From: Hofstenia miamia
Taxonomy: Eukaryota > Xenacoelomorpha > Acoela > Hofsteniidae
Direction of reading: 5' to 3'
NCBI GenBank assembly: GCA_900660155.1
Contig: CABFPE010000512.1
Location: 105,059-169,058 of the forward strand
Length of the DNA: 64,000 bases
The notes under the pieces are model-generated. The model did not search any database and was not told the DNA's origin. It saw only the letters and a program-made list of their open reading frames with translations. The position numbers and the translations under genes are program-made. Shown one piece after another: positions 24,020-35,646 of this stretch (position 1 is the stretch's first letter; each line of letters begins with the position of its first letter).

Positions 24020-24400
24020 ATTAATTTCCCATGTATTTCAACTGCTTTCAGTGTCTATGTGAAATATTTAACACATTTTTGTGAATCTAACATTACATGT
24101 AAAAGGCCACATGCATTTTCAAAATGTGCACTGCTATGTACACCCATGTTATTATTACCAACTAATCAATCTATTTCAATTGCTTACAGGGCCAGTGTAC
24201 CATGCTTAACACATTTTCAGGAATCTAACATTACATTTAAAGGCTACATATTATTTTTTTAAATATTGCACCATTTTTCCATTTGTTACATTTCCATGTG
24301 TTTAATTTGTTTTCAGCAATCTAACATTACATGCAAAAGACTTAATTTCATTTTTCAAATATGTTGCTATTTTTCCATTGTAAAAATTCCATTTGTTGTG
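24020..24400. repeat. Degenerate tandem repeat, about 130-bp unit
   Basis: Three units each contain a GAATCTAACATTACATG-like core followed by AAAAGNC (near 24080, 24220, 24320). Related cores occur at 38190 and, inverted, at 61715. Confidence 0.65.
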
Positions 24401-24499
24401 GTAATATCCAAATACATAAAATGAGAAATTTTTTTCATTAAACTTGACATTACAGATATAATATACAATAAAAGCAAACTACTTTTTAGTAAAAGTAAA

Positions 24500-24615
24500 A
24501 CACAGGGTTATGCATAAAGACAAGTTAACATTACAAACATATGAAATATAGACTTACACATTAAAATCAAAACATGGTTTATACATAAAGACGCAATTTT
24601 GTTTCCTAAAAAAAT
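24500..24615. repeat. Arm of inverted repeat with 63467-63590
   Basis: GGTTATGCATAAAGACAAGT through TGGTTTATACATAAAGACG is matched in inverse at 63467-63590. The position just outside the structural genes suits the inner part of a Polinton terminal inverted repeat. Confidence 0.7.
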
Positions 24616-24808
24616 ATGCATGCAATGTTATTAATATAATTTATACACACACATGTGTTACAATATACAATATTAATATTTATATTAGTTTTACATGGTA
24701 ATCTTGGTTTATACATCAGATTTTTGTTTTTCATGGTGAATTATGGGGATGAAATTAAATTTTTTCTTCATTTGTTACCAATATTGGTCATTTATTCAAA
24801 ATGGGCAA

Positions 24809-25105
24809 TCAGGTTCTAGCAACATGTTGAGGTTCTGCATTGTCTGTGTGTATCATTACAATAGGATTTCCAACTAAAACATCACAGGTGTATTTGGCAG
24901 TTACTGTTTTTTGATATATTTTTCTGTAAAAGCTTAGTAGATTTCTGGCTTGGGCAAAATTTATTTCATATTCTGAATAATTCTCCACCATTAATAAATT
25001 GCCAAATCTTCTAAATTTTAATGAAATGTCATAGGGGTCTAGCATGTAATTTATATATTCATAGAGTTCATGAAAGCTATGCATATGCCCAGAATAAATT
25101 ACCAA
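24809..25105 (-). pseudogene. Polinton-associated conserved protein remnant
   Basis: A 98-codon frame with well-ordered protein-like sequence (INYMLDPYDISLKFRRFGN, EYEINFAQARNLLSFYRK, VLVGNPIVMIHTDNAEPQ). It lies next to the protease on the same strand, as in Polinton gene clusters. I cannot name it. The frame has no clear start, so it is a piece of a longer gene. Confidence 0.55.
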
Positions 25106-25295
25106 TCAGGTTATGTTTCCATCTTTATCATTTAAAGTCCACATTTGGTGTTTAAGATTAAGAAATTTGGATGGGCATACAAAATCAATTAGCACATTAT
25201 GTATTGGTCCAAATACATTGTAAATTTATTAAATCCAATAGGAAAACATACCCCAGCCTTCCAGCAATTTTCAGATAGTAATGTTACAATAACCA

Positions 25296-25736
25296 TTACA
25301 TATACCCCCTGTCTATGAGTTTGTTATCAGCCAAGTGAACTTGCAATGAAATGTATATATATATTATTAGAAAAATAAATTGTACATGTGTTTTTATCAA
25401 AATACAAGTTTTAGATAATTTTATTAAGCCCATTATCACACAAAATAAATGGTAAATAGGTAAACACAAGCACCTCTGGTATATTATTAAAAATGCACAA
25501 AATATACAGCAAGCACCACATATTGGTAATCTTGGTATTCTATCGCCCTCATAAATGTGAAATTCTGGATAGGAGATGTGACAAAAGCATTCAATGTTGG
25601 GATAATGATTTAAGGGACGTTGAAGAGAGTCTTTGAAAAATAAATTGCCATTGTCATCTTGTGTAATCAACAGCCAATGGGTACCAGGGTAATTGCAGGG
25701 ACTTGCATTTACAATTAAAAATGAGCCTTTAACCAA
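25296..25736 (-). pseudogene. Polinton cysteine protease (adenain-like), remnant
   Basis: The capsid-maturation protease of Polintons, related to adenovirus protease. The recognisable half runs from YPGTHWLLITQDDNGNLFF, with the catalytic histidine context, through KDSLQRPLNHYP to LPICGACCIFCAFL, with the cysteine context. The C-terminal third of the frame is hydrophobic, unlike the family, and is probably not protein of this gene. Same strand as the capsid genes upstream. Confidence 0.85.
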
Positions 25737-25976
25737 GCTAGGTTGAATATCATCTGAGGCATGTACACTGTAAAATCAAAAGTGGAATAAGGAAATTTGT
25801 ACGAAAATACATCTAATCTCATCAGCATTCATTAGATATTTAAATAATTGTAAAGTCTCCAATGTCTAAATTTGATGTAGAGCCAAAACAATAAAGATGG
25901 TAGATGACCTAAAATTGGTAAATTACACCAAAATATGTAAAATATCAGATATCCATTGCCAATTCCAATTTCTTTT

Positions 25977-27190
25977 TTAACAAAACCATAGCGTATTTTT
26001 AAAATCCAGTGTTAAATGTATATTCAGACCACTCAATTCAGGATACAAAACCTTGTTGTTGGCCTCTGCAATGCTAGTCAGATCAAAAGCCATAATCACA
26101 TGTTTGTTATACTGCATGTAGGGTATTCTGCTATCATCATTTTTTATTCCCAGAGCTTTTATTGATTGATAATATGCCTGTGCTAGTTGTCATCTCCAAC
26201 TAACATGGGGGTGTATGCAATATTTGATCCTCCATGGGTTATAGTAACTTGACAGAGTCCTCTAAATTTATATGAAAACTGATTTGGAAACATTTTCCTG
26301 TAAACTGGTGATTTGGAACAATTGCCAAGGCAATTCTTCTAATGGGTTCATTGGAAAAATCATTTTCTCTAGTGTGTTCTGACCCACTGGAATTATAAAT
26401 GTACATGTAAGAATTCTTGTAAAGTGGTATGTAGCAGGAGTTGTCAATAGTGTTTTTCCAATTGACAAATGCACACTTTCTGTGACTCTGAGCTTTCTTA
26501 GAGTTAGGAAGGCACCCATAATTCGCATTTTAGAATCTGCATTTACATCTGTGGTTAAGGAAAAATCATCTTGTGATCTTAAAAGCTTTAGCCAAATATC
26601 AATACCAGGTATTAGTGTAATTTTTCACAGTGGTAAAAATCAATTGTGAGAGGGCCATAGAAGCTTGCTACCTGGCTTTCCCTAGTTAGCACTCTATGTC
26701 CATACTGACCATCTTTTTCATCACAATCTTTAATCAGTTTATCAAGGAGTTTCTCATAATAATGCCCACTTGATGTTAATATTGAAGTCTTGTTAGTTTC
26801 ACTTTTTGATAGTTCATTGGTGATCATAACTGTATGTGACCATACCACATCACCAATGTGTAGTAAAACACCATTTGTGTATAATATATAATCGCTAAAC
26901 AATGAGTGTAAGGCATTATTTGTTAAACAATCTTGATCTTGTTTTGTATCATCTACGTCATCCCAAACTAGGTTCCCAACATCACTTTTGCATACAATTT
27001 TCACTGATAAGCCAAAATGTATACTCTGCAAATCAATGTACTCATTTCACTCTGACCTGAAATTCAATTCAATGAGTCGCCCATTAAAACCAGAAATTGG
27101 GAAATATTCCTGTGTACTTCCACCATTAAAGTTTATGAACACCTTATCACATTCAACAATATCCAAACAAGAATGAGTGAAAGTGCTCAT
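25977..27190 (-). pseudogene. Polinton major capsid protein (double jelly roll), remnant
   Basis: Remnant of the main shell protein. A start-like ATG at 27190 opens MSTFTHSCLDIVECDKVFIN; then NNALHSLFSDYILYTNGVLL (the conserved N-H-L-F block after the first strands), MRIMGAFLTLRKLRV, YHFTRILTCTFIIPVGQNT and, near the end, YMQYNKHVIMAFDLTSIAEA and LSGLNIHLTLDF, running to a stop at 25979. Order and spacing of blocks match the family. Broken in a few places. Lies between protease and minor capsid gene, the usual cluster. Confidence 0.85.
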
Positions 27191-27359
27191 GACAGGGATC
27201 AAACTAATATCAACTGTCAATGTGTACAGCTATTTATACCAAATTCTTAAAAATGTTAGTCTTCTTTATGATGGGTTTCTTTTTCACTATGTGTTGACTA
27301 GGTTTATATCATTTTTTTGATGTGGAAATTGAAAATTGTTTAATTCCACGTTTAGTTTT

Positions 27360-27710
27360 AATTGTTTTTGTTATCCTCCCCAAGTCTTACTGCTTTGTTC
27401 ACGATTCCTACGTCATTTATTAAATTTATCCCTGACTGTGTTTCTTGCTACAATGCCAATTCTACATTTTAAAACTTTTTTCACATTTTTGCCAGAGACA
27501 ATGTCATTTACACCCAAAATTGATTTGTCCAAAATCTCATTACCAATATTTCTTAATACATTTTTCAAAGGCAGAATCATTTTCAATGATAGTGGTACAG
27601 CAACTCGTCCAAGTGTAGTAATTACTCCAAAATCTTTCTGGCAAGTAATTGCTGTAGGTTTCTACCACTCACTTGTTCACTATAATATTGCTCCATACTA
27701 AATGATTTGA
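27360..27710 (-). pseudogene. Polinton minor capsid (penton-type) protein, remnant
   Basis: Visible pieces are VITTLGRVAVPL, LKNVLRNIGNEILDKSILGV and NDIVSGKNVKKVLKCR, the pattern of alternating helices and glycine-rich turns of the Polinton minor capsid protein. Same strand as the major capsid gene and immediately upstream. Broken. Confidence 0.65.
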
Positions 27711-27814
27711 CAATTACAGATATAGGTTATTTATACTATTCTATACGTGCACATGCACACTTCCTAATTACTCTAGTCAATACCCATTGGTATAATTTTC
27801 CTTTAATTATTTCT

Positions 27815-28284
27815 TAGGTTAGGTATACAATTAGGAGTTTTTCTTCCTGTTTAGCTAACTATCAATTCCTTCTTACATGTATGAACAATAATGAACTCAA
27901 TATAAGGCTGGTGAGCCAAATGTAGGGTTTTATATCTATATTTAAACTAGGTCTAAATTTACAACAATAATGCGACAAATAATGTGAACTTTAAGTATCA
28001 TTTATTACATGTAGGTTAGGAAGCTGCTATTTATCTATCTTATTTAAGTAATGCAAATATATTTTGGAAATGGCTAATCATGTATTTATATAAACAAGCA
28101 GCTAGTAACCATTGAGGTTGCAAGTACATAGTGTTTGTTACATCATCCATTAAATATAGTTATTGGAGTTTAGTAATATAAGAGCTATGCAGTTTAAGAA
28201 CAGTACATCTCTACCAGCTAGTTTACCATACAACCATATTGCAATAATTGAGGGAATGGATGTCAAAGCCTGGTAGATGTTACA
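27815..28284 (+). repeat. LTR fragment of the Gypsy family inserted in the Polinton
   Basis: Homologous to the middle and end of the LTRs of the two Gypsy elements: TTAGGAGTTTTTCTTCCTG, ACATGTAGGTTAGGAAGCTG, AGCAGCTAGTAACCATTGAG, and the LTR end CCTGGTAGATGTTACA at 28284. The LTR start is not present. It lies between the integrase and minor capsid remnants. Confidence 0.75.
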
Positions 28285-28479
28285 CCAAGGCAAAGCCACT
28301 CTGGTTAGTAATGCTTATGCTAACACTCATTAGTTTTCCAACCAAGTATGGTACATGTTTGTTGCTAATGGAATTTAGAGACATGCCTATTGTATGATTT
28401 ACTCTGGAATTTAAGACACCAACAATTTGTTGAAGTTTATCTATATATTTATAACCCCCTAAAGTGTAGATACTTAAAT

Positions 28480-29040
28480 AGAAATTCTTTCAAACTCCTT
28501 ATTGCTCTTTCCACACACACCACTTTTTATGTTTGAATTTGTGCTATACACTGTTATATTATTTCTATTGCAAAAATCATTAAACACCCCTTTAAATTCT
28601 GTTCCCCTATCAAACCAAATCTTTTTCACATTACGTCAGTTATTGAATTTTTTAAAAGTAGACAACATATGACTAGCAGGTTTACTATACAATGGTTGTA
28701 CACGAAATTTTTTTGATAAAATATCATAGCAAACAAGAAAGTACTTTATCCCTCTATAGTATGATGCTAGACTTTCAAATACTGCCAAATGCATGGTCCA
28801 TATTTATCAATGCCAAATGCAATAACACACTGACGTGGTAATTTTCTTACAGCTGACTTCTGTATAGTGTAGGTATCACTTATAGCAAGGAAATTTCTTA
28901 CATTTTCCAGAGTTATTTTTGGGAATTTCAATTTAGCTTTGCGATACAACTCATAAGCGCCTCCAAAACTAGCAGATGATCTTAATGAGGTGTACAACTG
29001 GTGCAAGTGTTTATCCATTACAATTAATTCCAAACCATGA
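28480..29040 (-). pseudogene. Polinton retroviral-type integrase, remnant
   Basis: Remnant of the DDE integrase that joins Polinton DNA to the host genome. From right to left: HQLYTSLRSSASFGGAYELY, VRNFLAISDTYTIQKSAVRK, then the core with KIWFDRGTEFKG and IKSGVCGKSNKEFERI. The LYxxxxxSFGG, DTYT and TDxGxEF-type blocks are diagnostic of Polinton integrases. The chromodomain is not seen. Broken in a few places. Confidence 0.85.
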
Positions 29041-29230
29041 GTTCTTTTCTATTTATAGCCTCATAAACGCGATTATTTTTAACCAGTTGGGCGGGGATTG
29101 TACCAATGCTTTTTAAAATTGCACGCACATGTTGGTTTAGTCTTTTGTTTGGTGTTTGCAGGGCGTTTTTGAATTCGGTAAATGATAATGAGCCGGCACT
29201 TGTATAAATTGTATCAGCGTGTAGGACAGC
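29041..29230 (-). pseudogene. Small Polinton-associated reading frame
   Basis: About 63 codons (SLSFTEFKNALQTPNKRLNQ, AILKSIGTIPAQLVKNNRVY) immediately upstream of the integrase on the same strand. It could be the integrase N-terminus or a separate small gene. Function unknown. Confidence 0.45.
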
Positions 29231-29470
29231 ACTTGTATTTGAACTGTTTAAAAAGTTTTTTAATTCATCACTGCTTGTGTTATCTTGTTGACATTGCTGT
29301 TGAGTGGGTGTTTGAACAGCATTGCATTTTACCCAAATATCATTTTAAATAAAGGTGGTTTGTTGTTGTTGTGTAGAATGAAGATTAGTCCATTTTAACT
29401 GCTGTCAGTGTCAATATGTTATTCTTGATAGCAACTGGTAATCTAGTGTAATTTTCAAGAGAAGTAAGCA

Positions 29471-29785
29471 CTATTTCACCCGCAGACATTGTATACAATG
29501 ATTTGAGATTATAATGCATTTAGATATTAAATATAGTTCATCATAATGTGTAAAAGACAATTGAAAAATGCTAGTCCATTTGACGTTCTTAAAATTCCAA
29601 TTTTTTTTCGACTTTGAATGTTTTAATAGCACAGCCTCTGAATACTGACAGTATTTTAGAAATTTAGTCTTTTCATCACTAAGTGGGATAATTCCTTGTT
29701 GAATGTTAAAAAGGATCCCTCGTACTAAATTTGAAGTTTTTTCATCTCCTAGGAGCTGTATCTTAGACTTTTTTGAAAATCCCAT
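29471..29785 (-). pseudogene. Small conserved Polinton protein (QLLxxxKxSxLVxGxLxNIQQG type)
   Basis: A 104-codon frame starting KKSKIQLLGDEKTSNLVRGI then LFNIQQGIIPLSDEKTKFL, a pattern I associate with a short protein next to the integrase in many Polintons. No known function. The second half drifts from the family pattern. Confidence 0.6.
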
Positions 29786-29799
29786 TAGGAATTTGTAAA

Positions 29800-29945
29800 T
29801 GACGCACTCTTAAATCAGTTCCATATAAAATTTGTCTACTTTCAAGGTTCGTTGAAAGACATAATTTGTTTGGTATGTCCTGAGTGAAATTTATAAGCAA
29901 ATATCCGTATGGTTTGCTAACCATTACACGAAATATTTTCTTGCT
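29800..29945 (-). pseudogene. Polinton packaging ATPase C-terminal remnant
   Basis: Reads VSKPYGYLLINFTQDIPNKL and LYGTDLRVRHL, the KPYGYLLIN-type tail of Polinton ATPases. The neighbouring piece KFYQCIKIANKSHFKA lies across a satellite insertion at about 30286-30420. The ATP-binding core lies at 36330-36840 on the same strand. Confidence 0.55.
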
Positions 29946-30285
29946 ATGAAATATTAATGTTGCGCGATGGCATACAAAAATTGATTTTGCGTGCTATCTT
30001 AACACATGGCAAAAAGAATATTTTTACTGATTGCTTTAAATTGGCATGCATTTTTCTACAGTCACGAAATCTTTCTGAATGACAAAGCAATGTGCATTGT
30101 AGTGCTGCTTTTCTTAGGTGGAAATATTTGTTAGATTTTGGGGGAATTTGCATTTTATTCGCCTATATATTTTCTAAACATTGCATAGAAAAAAGAATAT
30201 TTTTAGTGATTGCTTTAAATTGGCGTGCATTTTTCTACAGTCACGAAATCTTTCTGAATGACGAAGCAACATTACTCGAAATATT
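29946..30285. repeat. ~182-bp satellite, first array (about 1.8 units)
   Basis: Units contain AAAGAATATTTTTAGTGATT, TACAGTCACGAAATCTTTCT and TTTTGGGGGAATTTGCATTT. Two AAAAGAATATTTTT starts lie about 183 bp apart (30013, 30195). The array sits inside ATPase-tail sequence, with an ATTACNCGAAATATTTT stretch on both sides, which looks like a target duplication. Confidence 0.85.
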
Positions 30286-30690
30286 TTAGTAGTAAGATTT
30301 TCCTTGTCGATAAATGGCGCTTTAAAATGTGATTTATTAGCTATCTTAATACATTGATAAAATTTATGTTTGTCTTTAATGGGCAAGCAATATCATATAA
30401 TGTTCCTTCACTCTCAGATTGTTGAAATTCGAAAGCTACTGATTCTATATAAGTACTGAAATTTAGAAAAACTTCAAAAATTAATTGAGCAAAATTGAAT
30501 TGAATTCACTTTTTCAAATCAAAGGAATTCCACTTAAATTTTTGAATTTCATAGCACAGACATTCGAGAAGAAAAGGTATTAATGCTTCACTCTCGGAAT
30601 CTGATAGACTGATATCTAAAGTCTATATTTATATTTAAACAGCTTTGATATAACGTTTATTTAATTGAGCAAATTGTCCATTTATATTGA
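30265..30690. repeat. Polinton segment repeated at 63594-64000
   Basis: About 400 bp, same orientation, moderately diverged (AGTAAGATTTTCCTTG to TGAGCAAATTGTCCA). It shows that a second Polinton copy or duplication lies at the right edge. Confidence 0.85.
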
Positions 30691-31099
30691 CTACAAAGCA
30701 TGTTTTGAGGTAAAACATAGTAAGGCGCTCGTCTTTTTCTCTACTTTGCAAACATAGCAGTACAATGCAGTAATGAGGTAAATCATATTATAGTTTATTA
30801 TTTTATATATTGAAATATTTCATAATACCTGTAACAACGTTCTGTGAATTTTTATAAAATGTGCCCTATAAATGTTTTTGAGCAGCTAAAATATATTTCT
30901 ATATATAATTATTTTTTTGTCATTTCCAACTTGAATTACATCGTTACAATTGCATATATTCAAATAAATATAAATAGAGCATAGACTTATTAACACAATT
31001 TTAAATATATGCAGATTGACAAGAAAATCTAAATATTTTACATTAGATTTACAGCTACCATTGTATGAAGGGACATTAATTAAAAGCATGTATTCATTC
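30691..31099. other. No gene recognised
   Basis: AT-rich sequence before the gap. No motif seen. Confidence 0.5.
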
Positions 31100-31860
31100 N
31101 NNNNNNNNNNNNNNNNNNNNNNNNNNNNNNNNNNNNNNNNNNNNNNNNNNNNNNNNNNNNNNNNNNNNNNNNNNNNNNNNNNNNNNNNNNNNNNNNNNNN
31201 NNNNNNNNNNNNNNNNNNNNNNNNNNNNNNNNNNNNNNNNNNNNNNNNNNNNNNNNNNNNNNNNNNNNNNNNNNNNNNNNNNNNNNNNNNNNNNNNNNNN
31301 NNNNNNNNNNNNNNNNNNNNNNNNNNNNNNNNNNNNNNNNNNNNNNNNNNNNNNNNNNNNNNNNNNNNNNNNNNNNNNNNNNNNNNNNNNNNNNNNNNNN
31401 NNNNNNNNNNNNNNNNNNNNNNNNNNNNNNNNNNNNNNNNNNNNNNNNNNNNNNNNNNNNNNNNNNNNNNNNNNNNNNNNNNNNNNNNNNNNNNNNNNNN
31501 NNNNNNNNNNNNNNNNNNNNNNNNNNNNNNNNNNNNNNNNNNNNNNNNNNNNNNNNNNNNNNNNNNNNNNNNNNNNNNNNNNNNNNNNNNNNNNNNNNNN
31601 NNNNNNNNNNNNNNNNNNNNNNNNNNNNNNNNNNNNNNNNNNNNNNNNNNNNNNNNNNNNNNNNNNNNNNNNNNNNNNNNNNNNNNNNNNNNNNNNNNNN
31701 NNNNNNNNNNNNNNNNNNNNNNNNNNNNNNNNNNNNNNNNNNNNNNNNNNNNNNNNNNNNNNNNNNNNNNNNNNNNNNNNNNNNNNNNNNNNNNNNNNNN
31801 NNNNNNNNNNNNNNNNNNNNNNNNNNNNNNNNNNNNNNNNNNNNNNNNNNNNNNNNNNNN
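31100..31860. other. Assembly gap (761 N)
   Basis: Run of N. Any translation across it is meaningless. Confidence 1.
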
Positions 31861-32238
31861 GCAGTAAGTTAATTCGACAAAAAAACTACAATATAATTAT
31901 ACAGTATATTGATTTTCAAAGAAATATTTTTTATGGCTAAAGTTCAAAGTTCAGAGAAGAATTTGAGTTTGAATTTTTTAAAGTAATAATATTAATAACC
32001 AAGAATATAGAAATGATAGGCTTCCATCCTTAATATGTTTCTGAAAAAACATACAAATATAAGTCATTGAACTCTCATGCTTAGAGTGTTTTCGTAATGA
32101 GTCATGGTAGCTTTGATTTCAAACAGAAATGGAGGTAAAATGAAGTCAATTTAATTTCAAAATAATTTTCCATCTACACTACTAAATTCATCCACTAGAG
32201 GGCTAATAAATCTTAAATTCAATTTCGTGTAATGTGTA
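31861..32238. repeat. Repeat family C, copy 2 (second half)
   Basis: Nearly identical to 9040-9395, from GCAGTAAGTTAATTCGAC to CGTGTAATG, except a short insertion (CCATCCTTAATATG). It starts at the gap edge, and satellite units follow directly. Confidence 0.9.
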
Positions 32239-32650
32239 CATTTTAGTGCTGCTTTTCTTAAATGGAAATATTTGTATAGATTTCGGGAGAATTTGCATTT
32301 TATTCGCCTATATATTTTCTCAACATTGCATAGAAAAAGAATATTTTTAGTGATTGCTTTAAATTGGCATGCATTTTTCTACAGTCACGAAATCTTTCTG
32401 AAAGACGAAGCAATGTGCATTGTAGTGCTGCTTTTCTTAAATGGAAATATTTGTTAGATTTTGGGGGAATTTGCATTTTATTCGCCTATATATTTTCTAA
32501 ACATTGCATAGAAAAAGAATATTTTTAGTGATTGCTTTAAATTGGCATGCATTTTTCTACAGTCACGAAATCTTTCTGAATGACGAAGCAATGTGCATTG
32601 TAGTGCTGCTTTTCTTAGGTGGAAATATTTGTTAGATTTTGGGGGAATTG
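32239..32650. repeat. ~182-bp satellite, second array (about 2.3 units)
   Basis: Same unit as at 29946-30285. AAAAAGAATATTTTTAG starts at about 32335 and 32514. Units within this array are nearly identical, which indicates recent homogenisation. Confidence 0.9.
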
Positions 32651-33094
32651 GGACTTTATATCCCCATGCATTTTAATGATACATCTAGAAAAAATTTGTT
32701 TAGCATAGACCATAGAAAAAATTCTTTTTCCGAACTTCCTTTAATGGAATCTTAAATGTTATATAGGGTTCTAAATTGATTCATTTCATCTCAATTACTC
32801 ACTGCGATTTTAAGGAAAACATATTTTCCTGAATGGTTGATGACTGTATTTATAACAAGTGTAGTCTATTTTTCGAGTAGCATTGCACTATGAGCTAAAT
32901 ACCAAATTTGGTGTGATGATGCCGTTTTTCCTGAGTTAAATTACGTTTTTATTTTGTCCTAAGATTTGATATAGGAAAGGAATATCTTTAAAAAAGTAAA
33001 TCTATCTGCCAATGAACAGCATATTATTTCATGTTTGTATTTTTAGCATTGTGTAGTCTTCAGTTGATTCAAGTTGACATTTTATTACTTTCCG

Positions 33095-33751
33095 CAGTGG
33101 CGGATCTATAGGAGGGGCAGATGGGGCGACGACCCTCTCTGACGAGATTTTCTGCAGATTGGTGCTTCCATTTACAAGCAAAATATATGCTAGTGCTTTA
33201 GACAAGTGTTATCAACATTTGCAGGTTAACTTTACTAATGTAATTATAGATAATTCTATATTTGCATATTAGAGTTCTGCAGAACCAGTCGTTTTATTGG
33301 GCCTGGTATTGGCATTGTAGAACTGGGATAGGGCCTGATGGTATACCAAACCAAGAACGGAAACTGCAGTTTTTAACAACCCAAACTGAAACAGACTTTT
33401 GGAACTGGATGGTTTTCGAAGATGCCAAATAGTCAGTAATTAAGGACGAGTATCCTAGATCTTGTGCTTGTATGTGTTTGTCACTTTCATAATCTTCATC
33501 TTCTAATTGTTTAATGTATTTCTAAAGTCCTAAACTTCTAAAAGTCCCAATGTTCTCAATTTAAAGTTCTGAATTCTAAAAGTTTAATTCATATCTAAAT
33601 TCAAAATATCACTGACTTTCTGCACTTTTTAGTTTTTTTGCTTATTATTAGGGATTAATTCATTTTCTACAATGGTTGCCAGGCATTTACTAATGTTTCC
33701 CTTTCCATTTAGATGTAATTTCCTGATAATCAGCCTGCAGATCCGCTACTG
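33095..33751. mobile_element. Non-autonomous hAT-like element
   Basis: CAGTGGCGGATC at the left and GATCCGCTACTG at the right form short inverted termini of hAT type. No coding sequence lies inside. The flanking 8-mers (actttccg and tcaagctc) do not match, so either the duplication has decayed or one end is misjudged. Confidence 0.55.
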
Positions 33752-34511
33752 TCAAGCTCAATAGAAGAGAAAACTAGAAGTCCTGAAGGAGTATTTAAAT
33801 CAGTTAAAAATAAAGCTAGAAATAGCTTGCTATCATATAAACTATGTATTACTACGGTAAGTGAAATAAAACTACGAAAATAAGTTGAGGATATCTGCGA
33901 TGATGGTTATTAGTCTAATTTGCTAAATTAAAAAAAACGAACTGAAGCCGCGGTTTTTTAAAAAACCTAACTGACATCAAAAATATTCAAACAGCTGAGC
34001 CCTAAACTAGAAATGCAATAAAAATATAAAAGAAGTGACGATATCAATACTTGGCCTTTATCAAGATAAAAATTGAGCATGGGAAGGAATCTGTTCACAT
34101 CAATTTTTTAAAAAATCCTTTTTATGTAGTTTTAATTGATGCTCAAATGCTGCACCGTCTGCAGCCCTGCCGCAAAGGCACATTATAACATTAAAACAAG
34201 ATAGAACCAGATACCAACTGGCTGCTTAAAAATTTAAAAAAGGCCAGTCAAATTACCAGCCAAGATTAAAAAAATATTTTTTGTTTTATTTGATAAGCTG
34301 GGAATATTTTGCTTATATATATATATATAAAAACACTAAAAAACTACATAAACACTTCATGTATTTATTGGAAATATACTAAACTTAACCCCAATCCCAA
34401 CTCCTCAAACTTATTTGTTTTTAGGTAAAAAAACAATTTTACAAATTCACTGAATTTTTTGGGATTTCATTAAATTCCTAATTACACAGTCTTACTGTAA
34501 TATATATATAN
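33752..34511. other. No gene recognised
   Basis: AT-rich. Includes a (TA)n run at 34314-34329 and a block at 33940-33975 that resembles 33355-33400 inside the hAT-like element. Ends at the single N at 34511. Confidence 0.5.
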
Positions 34512-35476
34512 TCCATCAGAACACTACGGACGCATACATTCACTTGCTGATGTTGCCTAAGTGTGTCTTGCCCACTGCCAAAAGAGCTGGGAAGAACTCT
34601 CATAAAGCCGACATAGTGGCACTTTGCAACCGTTGGATGGATGGTGACAAAGTTGCTCTGTGGCGAGATGCGGAACGAGCTACAATTAAATTGCAACCAG
34701 ACAAGAAAACTGTCCAGTCAGCTCCAGTCACACCTGCTATTAACTCTGCTCCTGTTCCGCTAGGTCCAGATTTCAAGATATTGGATATTCTACGTTCCTT
34801 CCCTAAGGGAACAGCATGCGGGTCATCAGGATTGAGAATTAACCACATTTGTGAGGCATCTGAAGTAACCTTGCCAGTGTCTTTCATTTCTACCCTGAGA
34901 CAATTCATGAATCACCTTGTCTCTGGTAAAGCTCCTCGAGAGGTTGCCCCAGTGCTCGCTGGAGCAGCTTTAGTCGCCCTGAGAAAGTTTGCCCCAGCTG
35001 CTCAGTTAGATATACGACCCATTGCGGTGGGAGAGATCTATCGACGTCTTGCTGGGAAATGCATNGAGACAATTCATGAATCACCTTGTCTCTGGAAAAG
35101 CTCCTCAAGAGGTTGCCCCAGTGCTTGCTGGAGCAGCTTTAGTCGCCCTGAGAAAGTCTGCCCCAGCTGCTCAGTTAGATATATGACCCATTGTGGTGGG
35201 AGAGATCTATTGACGTCTTGCTGGGAAATGCATTTGTGCAGTCACAAGTGAGGAAGCCCGTCAGCTCTTTCAACCTCACCAGTTTGGAGTTGCGTGTCCT
35301 GGAGGTATGGAAAAAGTTGTACACAAGCTGAGGGAAGTTGTGAAAGAACACTGGAACAACAATGACTTTGCAATTTTGAAAGTTGACATGTGAAATGCTT
35401 TCAATACTGTATCCAGACAAGCAGTCATGGATGAATGCTCGAAGCACTTCCCTGAAATACTTCCATGGGTCATTTA
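34512..35476 (+). mobile_element. Reverse-transcriptase fragment of a non-LTR-type element, bounded by N joins
   Basis: The RT N-terminal blocks are open: FPKGTACGSSGLRINHICEA, MNHLVSGKAPREVAPVLAG, LDIRPIAVGEIYRRLAGKC, then, past the internal N at 35065, QFGVACPGGMEKVVHKLRE and LKVDM, the first catalytic-aspartate block. RPIAVGE-RRL is seen in a group of metazoan non-LTR-like RTs; I do not name the clade. A 168-bp stretch (34897-35064) is repeated at 35066-35233 across the N, probably an unmerged contig overlap. GC content is much higher than the flanks. Confidence 0.75.
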
Positions 35477-35496
35477 NAATTACACAGTCTTACTGT

Positions 35497-35498
<2 letters not shown>

Positions 35499-35531
<33 letters not shown>
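35499..35531. repeat. (TA)n microsatellite
   Basis: Follows AATTACACAGTCTTACTGTA, which also precedes the TA run at 34500-34510 on the other side of the RT fragment. Confidence 0.9.
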
Positions 35532-35646
35532 TTTCACAGATTAACTATACATTGCAAATATAATATGCCAGAAAACCCAGCAACATGTATTAGCTATTGG
35601 AGGTCAACTACAGGTCCGATCTACAAATTTTAAGGCCGGTTCCAAC

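Noticed and set aside
27336-27701. 121-codon plus-strand open frame
   Set aside because: It is the antisense shadow of the Polinton minor capsid remnant, which explains the sequence better.
29944-30386. Minus-strand open frames of about 70 codons with the repeated phrase RHSERFRDCRKMHANLKQS
   Set aside because: The repetition is produced by the 182-bp satellite; only the flanking IKIANKSHFKA piece belongs to the Polinton ATPase tail.
31016-31867. Long frame across the first gap, and likewise 47475-48422
   Set aside because: Almost entirely N; no information.
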